64,000 bases of DNA, taken from assembly GCA_002412925.1 (NCBI GenBank), contig DHVZ01000046.1, positions 21,701 through 85,700 on the forward strand, written 5' to 3'. Source of the DNA: Anaerolineales bacterium UBA5195 (lineage in GTDB: Bacteria > Chloroflexota > Anaerolineae > Anaerolineales > Villigracilaceae). A program made the translations under genes and the position numbers. Positions 1 to 7,346 of this stretch are shown piece by piece; positions within the stretch are counted from its first letter, which is position 1; each line of letters begins with the position of its first letter. The notes beneath the pieces were generated by a model, which ran no database searches, had not been told where the DNA came from, and saw nothing but the letters and a program-made list of their open reading frames with translations.

Positions 1-1
1 G

Positions 2-223
2 ATCAATGACCGTTTCGCCGCCATCATCCAGGCCCGCATCGAAAAAGGAATTCAGGATGGCAGCCTGCCTAAACAAAACGCCGATCTGGCCGCCCGCGCC
101 TGGGTCGGGGCGCTGAACGAAATTGTCATTTACTGGATTTACACCGGCACACCCGATCTGGAAACCGCCATCCCGGAGATCAAGGCCTTTTTGCTGAGGT
201 CGATTGGGGTGGGGAATAAATAA
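2..223 (+). CDS. TetR-family regulator, C-terminal part (cut by window edge)
   Basis: An open frame enters from the left edge and runs 73 codons to a TAA. The residues are a helical C-terminal ligand/dimer domain typical of TetR-family repressors (stretches such as FAAIIQARIEKGIQDGSL and ARAWVGALNEIVIYW, then a final helix). The DNA-binding N-terminus lies outside the window. It precedes an ABC transporter operon in the same direction, so it may regulate that operon, but this is inference. The family call is moderate because only about a third of the protein is visible. Confidence 0.6.
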   Translation: MNDRFAAIIQARIEKGIQDGSLPKQNADLAARAWVGALNEIVIYWIYTGTPDLETAIPEIKAFLLRSIGVGNK

Positions 224-230
224 TAAGCGC

Positions 231-255
231 AGGGGCGACCCAATGGGTCGCCCCT
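231..255. repeat. Palindromic repeat, GGGGCGACCC type (copy 1)
   Basis: Perfect 11-bp arms (AGGGGCGACCC / GGGTCGCCCCT) around AAT, between the TetR-like stop and the binding-protein gene. Without a T tract it is a poor terminator. The same arm sequence recurs at 1247-1295, so it is better read as a dispersed palindromic repeat that may form a hairpin in the mRNA. Confidence 0.75.
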
Positions 256-286
256 ATGCAAGAAAATTCAAGGAGAGAATTTCAGA

Positions 287-1243
287 ATGAAACGTTTGCT
301 CGTTGCAATAACCCTGCTCGGCCTCGTTTTGAGCGCCTGCGGCCCGGCTGCCGCCCCTGCCCCGGCGGCGGAAACCGTCACCTTGAAACTGGCCGTCATC
401 CCGGTCATCGACACGCTGCCGATGTTCGTGGCCGAGGCCGAGAACCTGTACACCAAACACGGCGTCAACGTGGAACTGATCCCGGTCGCCTCCGCCCCGG
501 AACGTGACCAGCTCCTGCAGGCCGGTCAGGCAGATGGGACGCTGAACGAAATCCTGTCGGTGATGTTCTTTAACAAGGAAAAAATCCAGATGCAGGCCGT
601 GCGCTATGGTCACATGGCCGCCCCAGGCTCCGGCCATTTTTTCATCCTGGCTTCAGGCCAAAGCGGCATCACGGACGCGAACGGACTGAAAGGCGTCGAA
701 ATTGGCATCTCGCAGGGGACGATCATCGAATACGTCACCGACCGGCTGCTCGAAGCGCAGGGTCTGACCAGCGCGGAGATCAAGTACCTGGCCGTGCCCA
801 AAATCCCCGACCGGATGTCGCTGCTGGCTTCGGGCGAACTCAAGGCCGGCGTGATGCCCGACCCGCTGGCGGCGCTGGCCGTTCAGCAAGGTTCCAAAAT
901 CATCCTGGATGACACCTCCAACCCGAAACTGGGCGCGAGCGTGATTTCCTTCCGCCAGGAAGTGATCGACCAGCACCCGGAGGCGCTCAAGGCCTTTTTG
1001 GCGGCGATCGAGGAGGCGGTGACGCTGATCAACGGGAACCCGTCGAAGTACAGCGGCCTGTTGGCAGAGAAAAAGATCGTCCCCCAGCCGCTGATCAGTT
1101 CCTACGTCATCCCCAAATTCCCGACCCAGGGCGTGCCATCCGAGGCCGAATGGAACGATGTGCTGGCCTGGGCCAGGGCCAAAAACTTGCTGAAGGTGGA
1201 TGTGGCCTACAAAGAGTCGGTCAATTCGACCTTTCTGCCGTAA
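287..1243 (+). CDS. ABC transporter substrate-binding lipoprotein (NMT1/SsuA-like)
   Basis: A 318-residue periplasmic-type binding protein. The N-terminus is a lipoprotein signal peptide (MKRLLVAITLL...LSAC) with the lipidated Cys at residue 18, followed by an Ala/Pro linker. The rest matches the SsuA/ThiY/NMT1 fold: a start like LKLAVIPVIDTLPMFVAEAE, a middle GISQGTIIEYVTDRLL, and a C-terminal helical part. Such proteins capture sulfonates, nitrate, taurine or pyrimidine precursors; the substrate here cannot be read from sequence. An AAGGAGAG ribosome site lies about 10 bases before the ATG. It forms an operon with the ATPase at 1298 and the permease at 3598, though the operon is interrupted by repeats and a regulator gene. 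Confidence 0.85.
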   Translation: MKRLLVAITLLGLVLSACGPAAAPAPAAETVTLKLAVIPVIDTLPMFVAEAENLYTKHGVNVELIPVASAPERDQLLQAGQADGTLNEILSVMFFNKEKIQMQAVRYGHMAAPGSGHFFILASGQSGITDANGLKGVEIGISQGTIIEYVTDRLLEAQGLTSAEIKYLAVPKIPDRMSLLASGELKAGVMPDPLAALAVQQGSKIILDDTSNPKLGASVISFRQEVIDQHPEALKAFLAAIEEAVTLINGNPSKYSGLLAEKKIVPQPLISSYVIPKFPTQGVPSEAEWNDVLAWARAKNLLKVDVAYKESVNSTFLP

Positions 1244-1246
1244 AAT

Positions 1247-1295
1247 TGTAGGGGCGACCCAACATCGTCCCTTTGTGGGATGGGTCGCCCCTACA
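1247..1295. repeat. Palindromic repeat, GGGGCGACCC type (copy 2)
   Basis: Perfect 15-bp arms (TGTAGGGGCGACCCA / TGGGTCGCCCCTACA) around a 19-base centre that itself contains CATC...GATG. It fills almost the whole gap between the binding-protein and ATPase genes. The arms share their core with the copy at 231-255. An upstream in-frame ATG at 1280 lies inside this repeat, which argues against that start for the ATPase. Confidence 0.8.
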
Positions 1296-1297
1296 CC

Positions 1298-2134
1298 ATG
1301 ATGATTAACATCGAAGCGCTGACTTTCCATTACAAATCCACGCCTGTCTTTGAGAATTTCAACTGGCAGGCGCAGCGCGGTGATTCCTGGGCGGTGCTGG
1401 GGCCTTCGGGCTGCGGGAAAAGCACCCTGCTGGCGCTGCTGGCCGGGCTGCGTCACCCTGCTGCCGGGAGGGTGCAGATCAACAGCGAGGCGCTGACCCG
1501 CCCGAGGCCGCATACCGGGCTGATCTTGCAAGATTACGGCTTGCTGCCCTGGGCCACGGTCCGTCAGAATGCCGGCCTGGGGCTGGTGGTGCGCGGCTTT
1601 TACGGGGCGGATGGGGTGCATGCGCCTTTGGAGCTTCACCACAAAGCCACGGAGACACAAACTTCTTTTAATTCAAAGCTTAGTGCCTTAGTGGCTTCGT
1701 GGTTAAATCAAAACCAATCTCCCGTAAGTGTAGATTTCTGGCTGGAGCGGCTCGGCCTGGATTCGGTGGCCAACAAATACCCCTCCCAGCTTTCGGGCGG
1801 CCAGCGCCAGCGGACAGCCATCGCGCGGACCCTGGCCCTGGGGCCTGACCTGCTGCTGATGGACGAACCCTTCTCCTCGCTGGATGCCCCAACCCGCGAA
1901 TCCCTGCAAAGCCTGACGCTCGAACTGGCCACCGAACAGGGGCTAACCCTGGTGCTGGTGACGCATTCGATCGAGGAGGCCGCCCTGCTCGGACGCAAAA
2001 TCCTGCTACTGAATGAGCCGCCCAACCGCGAGGCAAATGTTATCGAAAACCCCGGCGCGGGGAGACCTGGGTATCGGGAGAGCACGGAGTATGCAGGGTT
2101 GTGTCGGGAGTTGAGAGAGAAAATGCAACGGTAG
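1298..2134 (+). CDS. ABC transporter ATPase (SsuB/TauB-like) carrying an in-frame repeat insertion
   Basis: A 278-residue nucleotide-binding subunit. Visible motifs are Walker A GPSGCGKST (residues 35-43), a Q-loop (LILQDYGLLPW), signature LSGGQ near residue 165, and Walker B LLLMDEPFSSLD with H-loop VTHSIEEA. The nearest relatives energise sulfonate, nitrate or thiamine-precursor import. Between the helical subdomain (VRQNAGLGLVVRG) and WLERLGL there are about 35 extra residues; their codons coincide with an imperfect palindromic repeat (1638-1703), so the element inserted without breaking the frame. The ATG at 1298 or 1301 is preferred over 1280, which lies inside another repeat. Whether the insertion impairs the protein is unknown. 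Confidence 0.85.
   Translation: MMINIEALTFHYKSTPVFENFNWQAQRGDSWAVLGPSGCGKSTLLALLAGLRHPAAGRVQINSEALTRPRPHTGLILQDYGLLPWATVRQNAGLGLVVRGFYGADGVHAPLELHHKATETQTSFNSKLSALVASWLNQNQSPVSVDFWLERLGLDSVANKYPSQLSGGQRQRTAIARTLALGPDLLLMDEPFSSLDAPTRESLQSLTLELATEQGLTLVLVTHSIEEAALLGRKILLLNEPPNREANVIENPGAGRPGYRESTEYAGLCRELREKMQR
1638..1703. repeat. Palindromic repeat, ACCACRAAG type, inside the ATPase gene
   Basis: Imperfect inverted repeat: left arm ACCACAAAGCCACGGAGACA, right arm reverse-complements to ACCACGAAGCCACTAAGGCA. A related copy is at 3524-3586. This copy is within coding DNA and adds roughly residues 114-136 to the ABC ATPase without a stop or frameshift. Confidence 0.8.
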
Positions 2135-2160
2135 GATCTGTAATCGATTTCTATACCCTT

Positions 2161-2239
2161 CGCGGTCACAAACTGCGCTTTTTCTTGAGCGGGGAAACGC
2201 AATTTGCCTGCACCGAACGCAGGTACGCGTGTGACCGCG
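2161..2239. repeat. Structured palindromic element closed by CGCGGTCACA/TGTGACCGCG
   Basis: Perfect 10-bp terminal arms (2161-2170 and 2230-2239) enclose two further stems: an imperfect one (AAACTGCGCTTTTTC with GGGGAAACGCAATTT) and CCTGC/GCAGG around ACCGAAC. The right part, TTGCCTGCACCG..CGCAGG.ACGCGTG, recurs at 54361-54396, so this is a repeat family and not a unique leader. It lies directly after the ATPase gene and before the regulator's promoter. It could also act as a structured RNA end. Confidence 0.65.
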
Positions 2240-2256
2240 GGCATTATACAGCCATG

Positions 2257-2285
2257 TTGACAAAAACGGCGCCAATGTTTACAAT
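2257..2285 (+). promoter_or_regulatory. Sigma-70-type promoter for the wHTH/ATPase/STAS regulator
   Basis: TTGACA (2257-2262) and TACAAT (2280-2285) are separated by exactly 17 bases. Transcription would start near 2292, giving a leader of about 30 bases with AGAGG before the ATG at 2322. It shows the regulator has its own promoter inside the transporter operon. Confidence 0.75.
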
Positions 2286-2321
2286 AAGCACATTCATGTT
2301 GATAATAAAAAGAGGCGTCTG

Positions 2322-3377
2322 ATGAGTACTTCAAAAGCCGGGTTTGGTGAAATCAGCAAGTTCATTCTGGAGAATGTCGCTGAACACCCCACCGATATTA
2401 CATCCATCACTGCTGAAAAGTTTGGAATTTCGAGACAAGCCGTTTTGCGACATTTGAATAAAATGCTCAAAGACGGCAGTCTGCTGGTAGTCGGACAGAC
2501 CAAAGACCGGCGTTATTCTTTAAAACCAGATGAGGTGGTCCATACGCGTGAGTTCTCGCTGGCAGGTTTGGAGGAGGATAAAGCCTGGCGCACAGAAATT
2601 CGCCCTTTGCTTAAGGACATACCGCAAAACATACTCGCCATTTGCCAATATGGTTTTACGGAAATGGTCAACAACGCCATCGACCATTCGGGCGGTTCGC
2701 GCCTCCAGGTTTTAGTGACCAATGGCCCTGGCGGAATCAGCCTATCAGTGTCAGATGATGGCGTGGGAATTTTCAGGAAAATTCAGCAGGATTTGGGGTT
2801 GGACGATGAGCGCCACGCCATTCTGGAACTTTCCAAAGGCAAATTGACGACCGACGCCCGGCGACATACCGGCGAGGGGATTTTCTTTACCTCGCGCATG
2901 TTCGATCTTTTTGGGATTGTATCTTATGGTTTGTATTTTCACCACACGGGTGAAAGCGGAGATTGGCTTTTGGGAGACGAACCGGATAAGCCCAAACAGT
3001 ATCAGACACACGGAACCACTGTCATGATGCAGATCCATCCCGGTTCTAAGCGCACGACGGAATCTGTCTTTGATGTTTTTGCCAACCCAGAACAGAATTT
3101 TGGGTTTTCCAAAACACAGATCCCGGTGTTCCTGGCGCAATATGGGGATGAAAACCTGGTTTCGCGCTCACAGGCCAAACGCCTTTTAGCGCGGGTGGAG
3201 CGCTTTAGGGAAGTTGTCTTTGATTTCAAGGGCGTCAATATGATTGGGCAAGCCTTTGCTGATGAAGTCTTCCGCGTTTTTCAGAACGAAAACCCTCACG
3301 TTCACCTGACTTGGATCAACGCCGCTGCGCAGATCGAAGGCATGATCGCCCATGTGCTGCACGAAGCTGAGCAATAA
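2322..3377 (+). CDS. wHTH - HATPase - STAS-like (DUF4325) regulatory protein
   Basis: 351 residues in three parts. Residues 1-70 form a winged helix (SITAEKFGISRQAVLRHLNK). Residues about 90-240 are a GHKL-type ATPase with N box EMVNNAIDHS (114-123), G1 box DDGVGIF (145-151) and G2 box GEGIFFT (184-190). Residues about 255-351 resemble the STAS-like DUF4325 domain (FDFKGVNMIGQAFADEVFRVF). No phospho-acceptor His domain is seen, so it is not a normal sensor kinase. In related families the ATPase and STAS parts suggest an anti-sigma/anti-anti-sigma-like switch, here fused to DNA binding. It has its own promoter and sits between the ATPase and permease genes of an ABC operon. Its target is not visible. 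Confidence 0.8.
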   Translation: MSTSKAGFGEISKFILENVAEHPTDITSITAEKFGISRQAVLRHLNKMLKDGSLLVVGQTKDRRYSLKPDEVVHTREFSLAGLEEDKAWRTEIRPLLKDIPQNILAICQYGFTEMVNNAIDHSGGSRLQVLVTNGPGGISLSVSDDGVGIFRKIQQDLGLDDERHAILELSKGKLTTDARRHTGEGIFFTSRMFDLFGIVSYGLYFHHTGESGDWLLGDEPDKPKQYQTHGTTVMMQIHPGSKRTTESVFDVFANPEQNFGFSKTQIPVFLAQYGDENLVSRSQAKRLLARVERFREVVFDFKGVNMIGQAFADEVFRVFQNENPHVHLTWINAAAQIEGMIAHVLHEAEQ

Positions 3378-3405
3378 GGAAACCGATGGCCTCCCTCTGC
3401 CGCCG

Positions 3406-3520
3406 GAGCCGCCCAACCGCGAGGCGAATGTTATCGAAAACCCCGGCGCGGGAAGCCTGGATTATCGGGAAAACACCGCATATATATCCCTCTGTCGCAC
3501 TTTGCGTGAGAAAATGGAAA
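3406..3520 (+). pseudogene. Second copy of the ABC ATPase gene 3' end
   Basis: The first 47 bases differ at one position from 2015-2061 in the intact ATPase gene; beyond that the copies diverge but the protein pattern continues (EPPNREANVIENPGAG, then a YRE...LCR.LREKM tail). No Walker motifs or start accompany it. It is therefore a C-terminal remnant of about 40 codons just upstream of the permease. The arrangement suggests that the ancestral ATPase-permease junction was duplicated or recombined when the regulator region became inserted. Confidence 0.8.
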
Positions 3521-3523
3521 TCT

Positions 3524-3586
3524 ACCACGAAGGACACGAAGGAACACAAAGTAAAACCCTTCGTGCTCCTTTGTGACCTTTGTGGT
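3524..3586. repeat. Palindromic repeat, ACCACRAAG type (copy before the permease)
   Basis: Left arm ACCACGAAGGACACGAAGGA and right arm reverse-complementing to ACCACAAAGGTCACAAAGGA. It is the same family as the copy inside the ATPase gene at 1638-1703. It separates the duplicated ATPase tail from the permease start. Confidence 0.8.
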
Positions 3587-3597
3587 TAGAGGTTTTT

Positions 3598-4347
3598 GTG
3601 TCCATCCGTCGCCGTGATCTTTTGCTCGCTTCCTTACTCATCCTCGCCGTCTGGCAGGCGGCTGCCTGGCTGATTGACCGTCCCATTTTGCCCACGCCGC
3701 TGGCGGTGCTGTTTGTTTTCTGGCGCGACCTGGCGAATGGCGAGCTGCTCGGGCATTTCATGGTCAGTTTGTGGCGGGTGATGGCCGGAACCCTGCTGGC
3801 GATCCTGACGGCGGCGCCCGCCGGGCTGGCGCTGGGGCAATCCAGGCGCTTCAACCGCTTCTTTTCCCCAATCATCTATTTGCTCTATCCGATCCCCAAG
3901 GTTGTGTTTGTGCCGATCATTTTGCTATTTTTCGGGATCGGCGATGCGGCCAAGATCGTGATCATCTTTTTGATCCTGTTTTTCCAGATCCTGGTACTGG
4001 TCCGCGACCAGGCGGCAACGCTGCGCCCGGAATTGATCCAGTCGGTGCGCAGTCTCGGCGCGGGACGGCGGGCGCTGTTTAAATACGTTTACCTGCCTGC
4101 CAGCCTCCCGGCCATTTTGACGGCGCTCCGTCAAAGCGTGGGGACGGCGGTGGCGGTCTTGTACATTGCCGAGCTTTTTGCAACCAACAAAGGGCTGGGG
4201 TATTACATTTACTTCGAGGGCTCCACCCTGCTCGATTACCCGGCCATGTACGCGGGGGTGGTGGCGATGAGTCTGCTGGGGCTGGGGATGTATTTCACGG
4301 TTGACAGGCTGGAACGCTGGCTGTGTCCGTGGCAGTATGTGAGTTAG
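3598..4347 (+). CDS. ABC transporter permease (SsuC/TauC-like)
   Basis: A 249-residue inner-membrane permease with about six hydrophobic segments. The family's cytoplasmic coupling loop is visible around ELIQSVRSLGAGRRALFKYVYLPASLP, the EAA-type motif for contact with the ATPase. The GTG at 3598 is chosen because AGAGG stands five bases upstream; an in-frame TTG at 3580 lies inside a palindromic repeat. It completes the importer with the binding protein at 287 and the ATPase at 1298. The permease is now about 1.4 kb from the ATPase gene, with a regulator, a duplicated gene end and a repeat between them. Confidence 0.85.
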   Translation: MSIRRRDLLLASLLILAVWQAAAWLIDRPILPTPLAVLFVFWRDLANGELLGHFMVSLWRVMAGTLLAILTAAPAGLALGQSRRFNRFFSPIIYLLYPIPKVVFVPIILLFFGIGDAAKIVIIFLILFFQILVLVRDQAATLRPELIQSVRSLGAGRRALFKYVYLPASLPAILTALRQSVGTAVAVLYIAELFATNKGLGYYIYFEGSTLLDYPAMYAGVVAMSLLGLGMYFTVDRLERWLCPWQYVS

Positions 4348-4441
4348 ACCGTAGACGATGGACCGCGGACAAAAGGGAAAACGCGCTTTCAGGATGGCAT
4401 AATTCCGACCAAAATAAACTGTGATCAAACCGTGTTCGTGG

Positions 4442-4470
4442 TTGAACCCAGAAAACAAAAGGGGTATAGT
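4442..4470 (+). promoter_or_regulatory. Promoter for the SRPBCC gene
   Basis: TTGAAC (4442-4447) and TATAGT (4465-4470), 17-base spacer. The start of transcription would be near 4477, about 40 bases before the GTG at 4519. Confidence 0.6.
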
Positions 4471-4518
4471 ATTAATTGACAGACGGTTCAACGTCAAATT
4501 TCAAAAAAGGAGTAACGG

Positions 4519-4950
4519 GTGATCAAACTTCAGACCGAAATCCAGATCCAGGCAGCGCCTGAAAAAGTATGGCAAATTCTGACAGATTTAGCCAAATACC
4601 CTGAATGGAACCCGTTTATTACCCAGGCCATCGGGAAAATCGAAGTCGGTGCACGGGTCGAGATTACCGTCCCTTCAGGATCCAAAGAAATGAAATTGCA
4701 CTGTCAGGTTATCAAAGCAGAACCCAGGCAAATTCTGTGCTGGAAGTACCATGTCATCTCGCCTTTATTATTCAGGGGCGAGCACAGTTTCACCATAGAA
4801 CCAATGGGAAGCAATTATGTCCGTTTCGTTGACCAGGAAATTTTCAATGGCCTGCTCGTCCCCATGCAAGCCAAAGAGATTGACAGCAACTCAAGACAGG
4901 GCTTTGAAGCCATGGACAAAGCGCTCAAAATGAGAGCCGAGCAAGGATAA
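4519..4950 (+). CDS. SRPBCC-domain protein
   Basis: 143 residues forming a single START/Bet v1-like (SRPBCC) domain. The opening IKLQTEIQIQAAPEKVWQIL followed by DLAKYPEWNPF is characteristic, as is the C-terminal helix pattern ...RQGFEAMDKALKMRAEQ. These proteins have a hydrophobic pocket for lipids or polyketides, or are stress-related; no specific ligand can be named. The GTG start has AAGGAGT seven bases upstream. It is a monocistronic gene between the ABC permease and the convergent menA. Confidence 0.8.
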   Translation: MIKLQTEIQIQAAPEKVWQILTDLAKYPEWNPFITQAIGKIEVGARVEITVPSGSKEMKLHCQVIKAEPRQILCWKYHVISPLLFRGEHSFTIEPMGSNYVRFVDQEIFNGLLVPMQAKEIDSNSRQGFEAMDKALKMRAEQG

Positions 4951-4993
4951 ACCGACAGTATTTTTTATCTACCCCATCTTACAAATCAATCGC

Positions 4994-5890
4994 TTACTTG
5001 GCGATCAATATCCCCAACGCAAATAAGACCGCATAGACCAGCGCCAACTGCGCCGTGCCCCCCAGGGTTTTGTTCAGGGCGCGGCCATCCGCCTGGGAGA
5101 ACTCACGATACAAGAGAAAAGCCCGGGGGAGAGAGAGCCAGGTGAGCAACCCGCCGACAGAGGCCAGTCCAAAGGTCCATAATCCCAAGGGGACGAGGTA
5201 AGCGCCAATCAGGCAAACCAGGTATTCGGTCAGCATGGCCTGGCGGCCCAGCAAAACCGCCAGTGTGCGTTTGTTAACCGCGGTGTCTGTCGGAATGTCA
5301 CGCGTGTTATTGACGACCAGGATGTTGATAATCAGCAATCCCAACGGCACGGAGGCCCAGAAGATAGTCGGCGTGAGCAGGCCGGATTGGGCGTAATATG
5401 TTCCACAAACGGCGGCTACGCCAAAAAACAGGAAGACAAAAACGTCGCCAAGAGCGTAATAGCCATACGGGAACGGGCCGCCGGTGTAAGCCAGCGCCGC
5501 CAGAAGAATGGCAGCACCGAGGGCCAGCACCGGCCAGCCACGCAGCCAGGTCAGATACAGGCCGAGCAGCGCCGCCAGGCCAAAGATGGCCGTGGTGCCG
5601 AGGCGCATTTGCGCCGGGGAAACGATCCCGCTGGCGGTGACGCGCGTCGGGCCGAGACGATCGGGGGTGTCACTGCCGCGTTCGTGGTCGAACAGGTCAT
5701 TGGCAAAGTTCGCGCCGATCTGCATCAAGAGCGAAATCAGCAGGCAGGCCAGCGCCGCAGGCCAGTGGAAAACCCCATCACGCAGGGCAAAAGCAATCGC
5801 AACAAAAACGGGAGCGGCGGCGGCAGGCAGGGTGCGCGGACGGGCCGCCATCAACCAGGCCTGGAGGGGGGGGGATTGGGAATCGGTCAT
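4994..5890 (-). CDS. menA: 1,4-dihydroxy-2-naphthoate prenyltransferase (MenA)
   Basis: A 298-residue polytopic UbiA-superfamily enzyme that attaches the prenyl tail in menaquinone synthesis. Both Asp-rich motifs for Mg-diphosphate are visible: NFANDLFDHERGSDT near residue 70 and VNNTRDIPTDTAVNKRTLA near 200. The opening WLMAARPRTLPAA is typical of MenA. The ATG at 5890 has a GAGG site before it; the upstream TTG at 5953 would add an unlikely tail. The gene implies a menaquinone-based respiratory or electron-transport chain. No other men genes are in the window. Confidence 0.88.
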   Translation of the reverse strand: MTDSQSPPLQAWLMAARPRTLPAAAAPVFVAIAFALRDGVFHWPAALACLLISLLMQIGANFANDLFDHERGSDTPDRLGPTRVTASGIVSPAQMRLGTTAIFGLAALLGLYLTWLRGWPVLALGAAILLAALAYTGGPFPYGYYALGDVFVFLFFGVAAVCGTYYAQSGLLTPTIFWASVPLGLLIINILVVNNTRDIPTDTAVNKRTLAVLLGRQAMLTEYLVCLIGAYLVPLGLWTFGLASVGGLLTWLSLPRAFLLYREFSQADGRALNKTLGGTAQLALVYAVLFALGILIAK

Positions 5891-6022
5891 CGGGGCCTCA
5901 AAGAGATCATTAGTGGATTTTACCAAGAAACCCTGAAACTTTACGGTTAACAAAATGTTTACCCATACTTAAAGCGTTGTTCACCTTCAAAAAGTAAGAT
6001 AGGTAAAGAAAAGGAACTCAAA

Positions 6023-6322
6023 ATGTTAAATTCACAAAACACTCCCGCTGAAACCGTCCACCGCTGGGACAGCCTGGAACAACCGGTACACGGCTCTGCC
6101 CACTCCGCCGAAACGCTGCGCCTACTGGCCGCCCTGGATCAGGGCTGGCAGATCCTGGAAGCAGCAGATTTCCTGGCCTGCGGCCGGAACGCCGAAGGGC
6201 GTGGTTACCTGCTGACTCTCACCCACCCGCGCATGAGGCTGACACTTGAATGGCAGGTGGCAGACAACCCAGAGATGAGAGCCCTGCTGGCCTTCGAAGG
6301 CGTGCCCGGTTTTCACAGTTAA
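6023..6322 (+). CDS. Small protein of unknown function
   Basis: 99 residues, divergent from menA. An AAGGAAC site stands before the ATG and an intrinsic terminator follows 30 bases after the stop, so it is a self-contained transcript. The sequence (WQILEAADFLACGRNAEGRG, LTLTHPRMRLTLEWQVADN) has no membrane segment, no Cys cluster and no motif I recognise. It looks like a small soluble alpha/beta protein. Confidence 0.65.
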   Translation: MLNSQNTPAETVHRWDSLEQPVHGSAHSAETLRLLAALDQGWQILEAADFLACGRNAEGRGYLLTLTHPRMRLTLEWQVADNPEMRALLAFEGVPGFHS

Positions 6323-6353
6323 TCCACAAAATATCAAAAACAAGTCTCAGCCA

Positions 6354-6375
6354 AACTCCCAACGGGAGTTTTTTG
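6354..6375 (+). terminator. Intrinsic terminator
   Basis: AACTCCC-AAC-GGGAGTT followed by TTTT. It ends the small gene at 6023-6322. Confidence 0.8.
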
Positions 6376-6428
6376 CATTAATTACCAGCCTAAATTCTCC
6401 AGGATTACCTTCTCTTTGGACGATAGAA

Positions 6429-6457
6429 TTGAATCCGCAGCATGAGAAGGATATAAT
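6429..6457 (+). promoter_or_regulatory. Promoter for the lipoprotein at 6474
   Basis: TTGAAT (6429-6434) and TATAAT (6452-6457), spacer 17. The predicted start of transcription falls on the GGAGGG ribosome site, so the leader would be only 7-10 bases. Confidence 0.7.
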
Positions 6458-6473
6458 ATTTTTGGAGGGCATG

Positions 6474-7319
6474 ATGCGCAAACTACTAAAAACCCAGAAT
6501 CAGCTTGCGAGTCTCTGGCTGCTGGTCATCCTGACCGCCTGCGGCGCCCCATCAGCCCTAACAGAAACCCCCGGCACGGCGGCAGCGGCCCAGCAACAAA
6601 CCCAGGAAGCGGCGCTCACGCTCCCTGCCTCGTCCAGCGAAACTATCCAGACCACGTCCGATAATCTGCCCGCCCAACCCAGACTGGGGCAGATGCAATT
6701 GCGCTATCCAATTTTGATGCCGCCGGGGTCCAGCAAAACTGTTGATTTCTCGATCTACATCCCGGTTGAATTGGCAAACGCTTCGGCGGAATCTTTCAGC
6801 CGCGAGGTGCTATCCCCCGAAAATCCTCTTCCGCTGGGAAAATACACTGAACACAATGCGCTGATCCTGGTCTCACAACACATGCGCGTGGAATTGCTTG
6901 CGCCGAACTTTTCCGTCCAGGAGCTTTACCCGGCAGAGCAGGAGTTAGACCTGGTCACGCCCAACGCGCGCGCCAATTGGGGCTGGACCCTCAGCGCCCC
7001 ATCCCAGCCAAATGAATATGTTCTGGTGGTCAAGGTTTATCTTGAAGACGAAAGCATTCCACGCTGGGTGGGCAGTTTTGATATTCTGGTGGAAGCGCCA
7101 ACCCCGACACCTGCGCCGGAACCAACATCTGCCCCTCTCCCAACTCCCACACCGGAACCAACTTTTACCCCTGCGCCAACCCCCATCTCCACCACCAATC
7201 TCATCTTGAAAAATATATCCGATAACGCCGTCACCTTGATTGGAACACTGCTGACAACCATCGTTGCCCTGGTTGGACTTTATCTCCAGCACCGCAAACC
7301 AAAGAAAACCAAGAGATAA
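6474..7319 (+). CDS. Lipoprotein with Pro/Thr linker and C-terminal membrane segment
   Basis: 281 residues. The N-terminus is a lipoprotein signal ending LVILTAC. The middle domain (about residues 60-195) looks like a beta-rich extracytoplasmic domain (MQLRYPILMPPGSSKTVDFS) with no recognised family. A Pro/Thr/Glu linker of about 30 residues follows, then a hydrophobic segment (TLIGTLLTTIVALVGLYL) and a basic tail (QHRKPKKTKR). A lipid anchor plus a C-terminal membrane anchor is an odd combination. ATG 6474 is spaced best from GGAGGG; ATG 6471 is adjacent. The function is unknown. Confidence 0.7.
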   Translation: MRKLLKTQNQLASLWLLVILTACGAPSALTETPGTAAAAQQQTQEAALTLPASSSETIQTTSDNLPAQPRLGQMQLRYPILMPPGSSKTVDFSIYIPVELANASAESFSREVLSPENPLPLGKYTEHNALILVSQHMRVELLAPNFSVQELYPAEQELDLVTPNARANWGWTLSAPSQPNEYVLVVKVYLEDESIPRWVGSFDILVEAPTPTPAPEPTSAPLPTPTPEPTFTPAPTPISTTNLILKNISDNAVTLIGTLLTTIVALVGLYLQHRKPKKTKR

Positions 7320-7346
7320 TTTATTTGCAAGCTGTGAAACAAATCG

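Noticed and set aside
231..255. Terminator for the TetR-like gene
   Set aside because: No T tract follows and the same palindrome recurs between other genes, so it is listed as a repeat.
653..1660. 335-residue minus-strand frame across two ABC genes
   Set aside because: It crosses a palindromic repeat and two genes with clear motifs; Arg/His/Gln-rich shadow composition.
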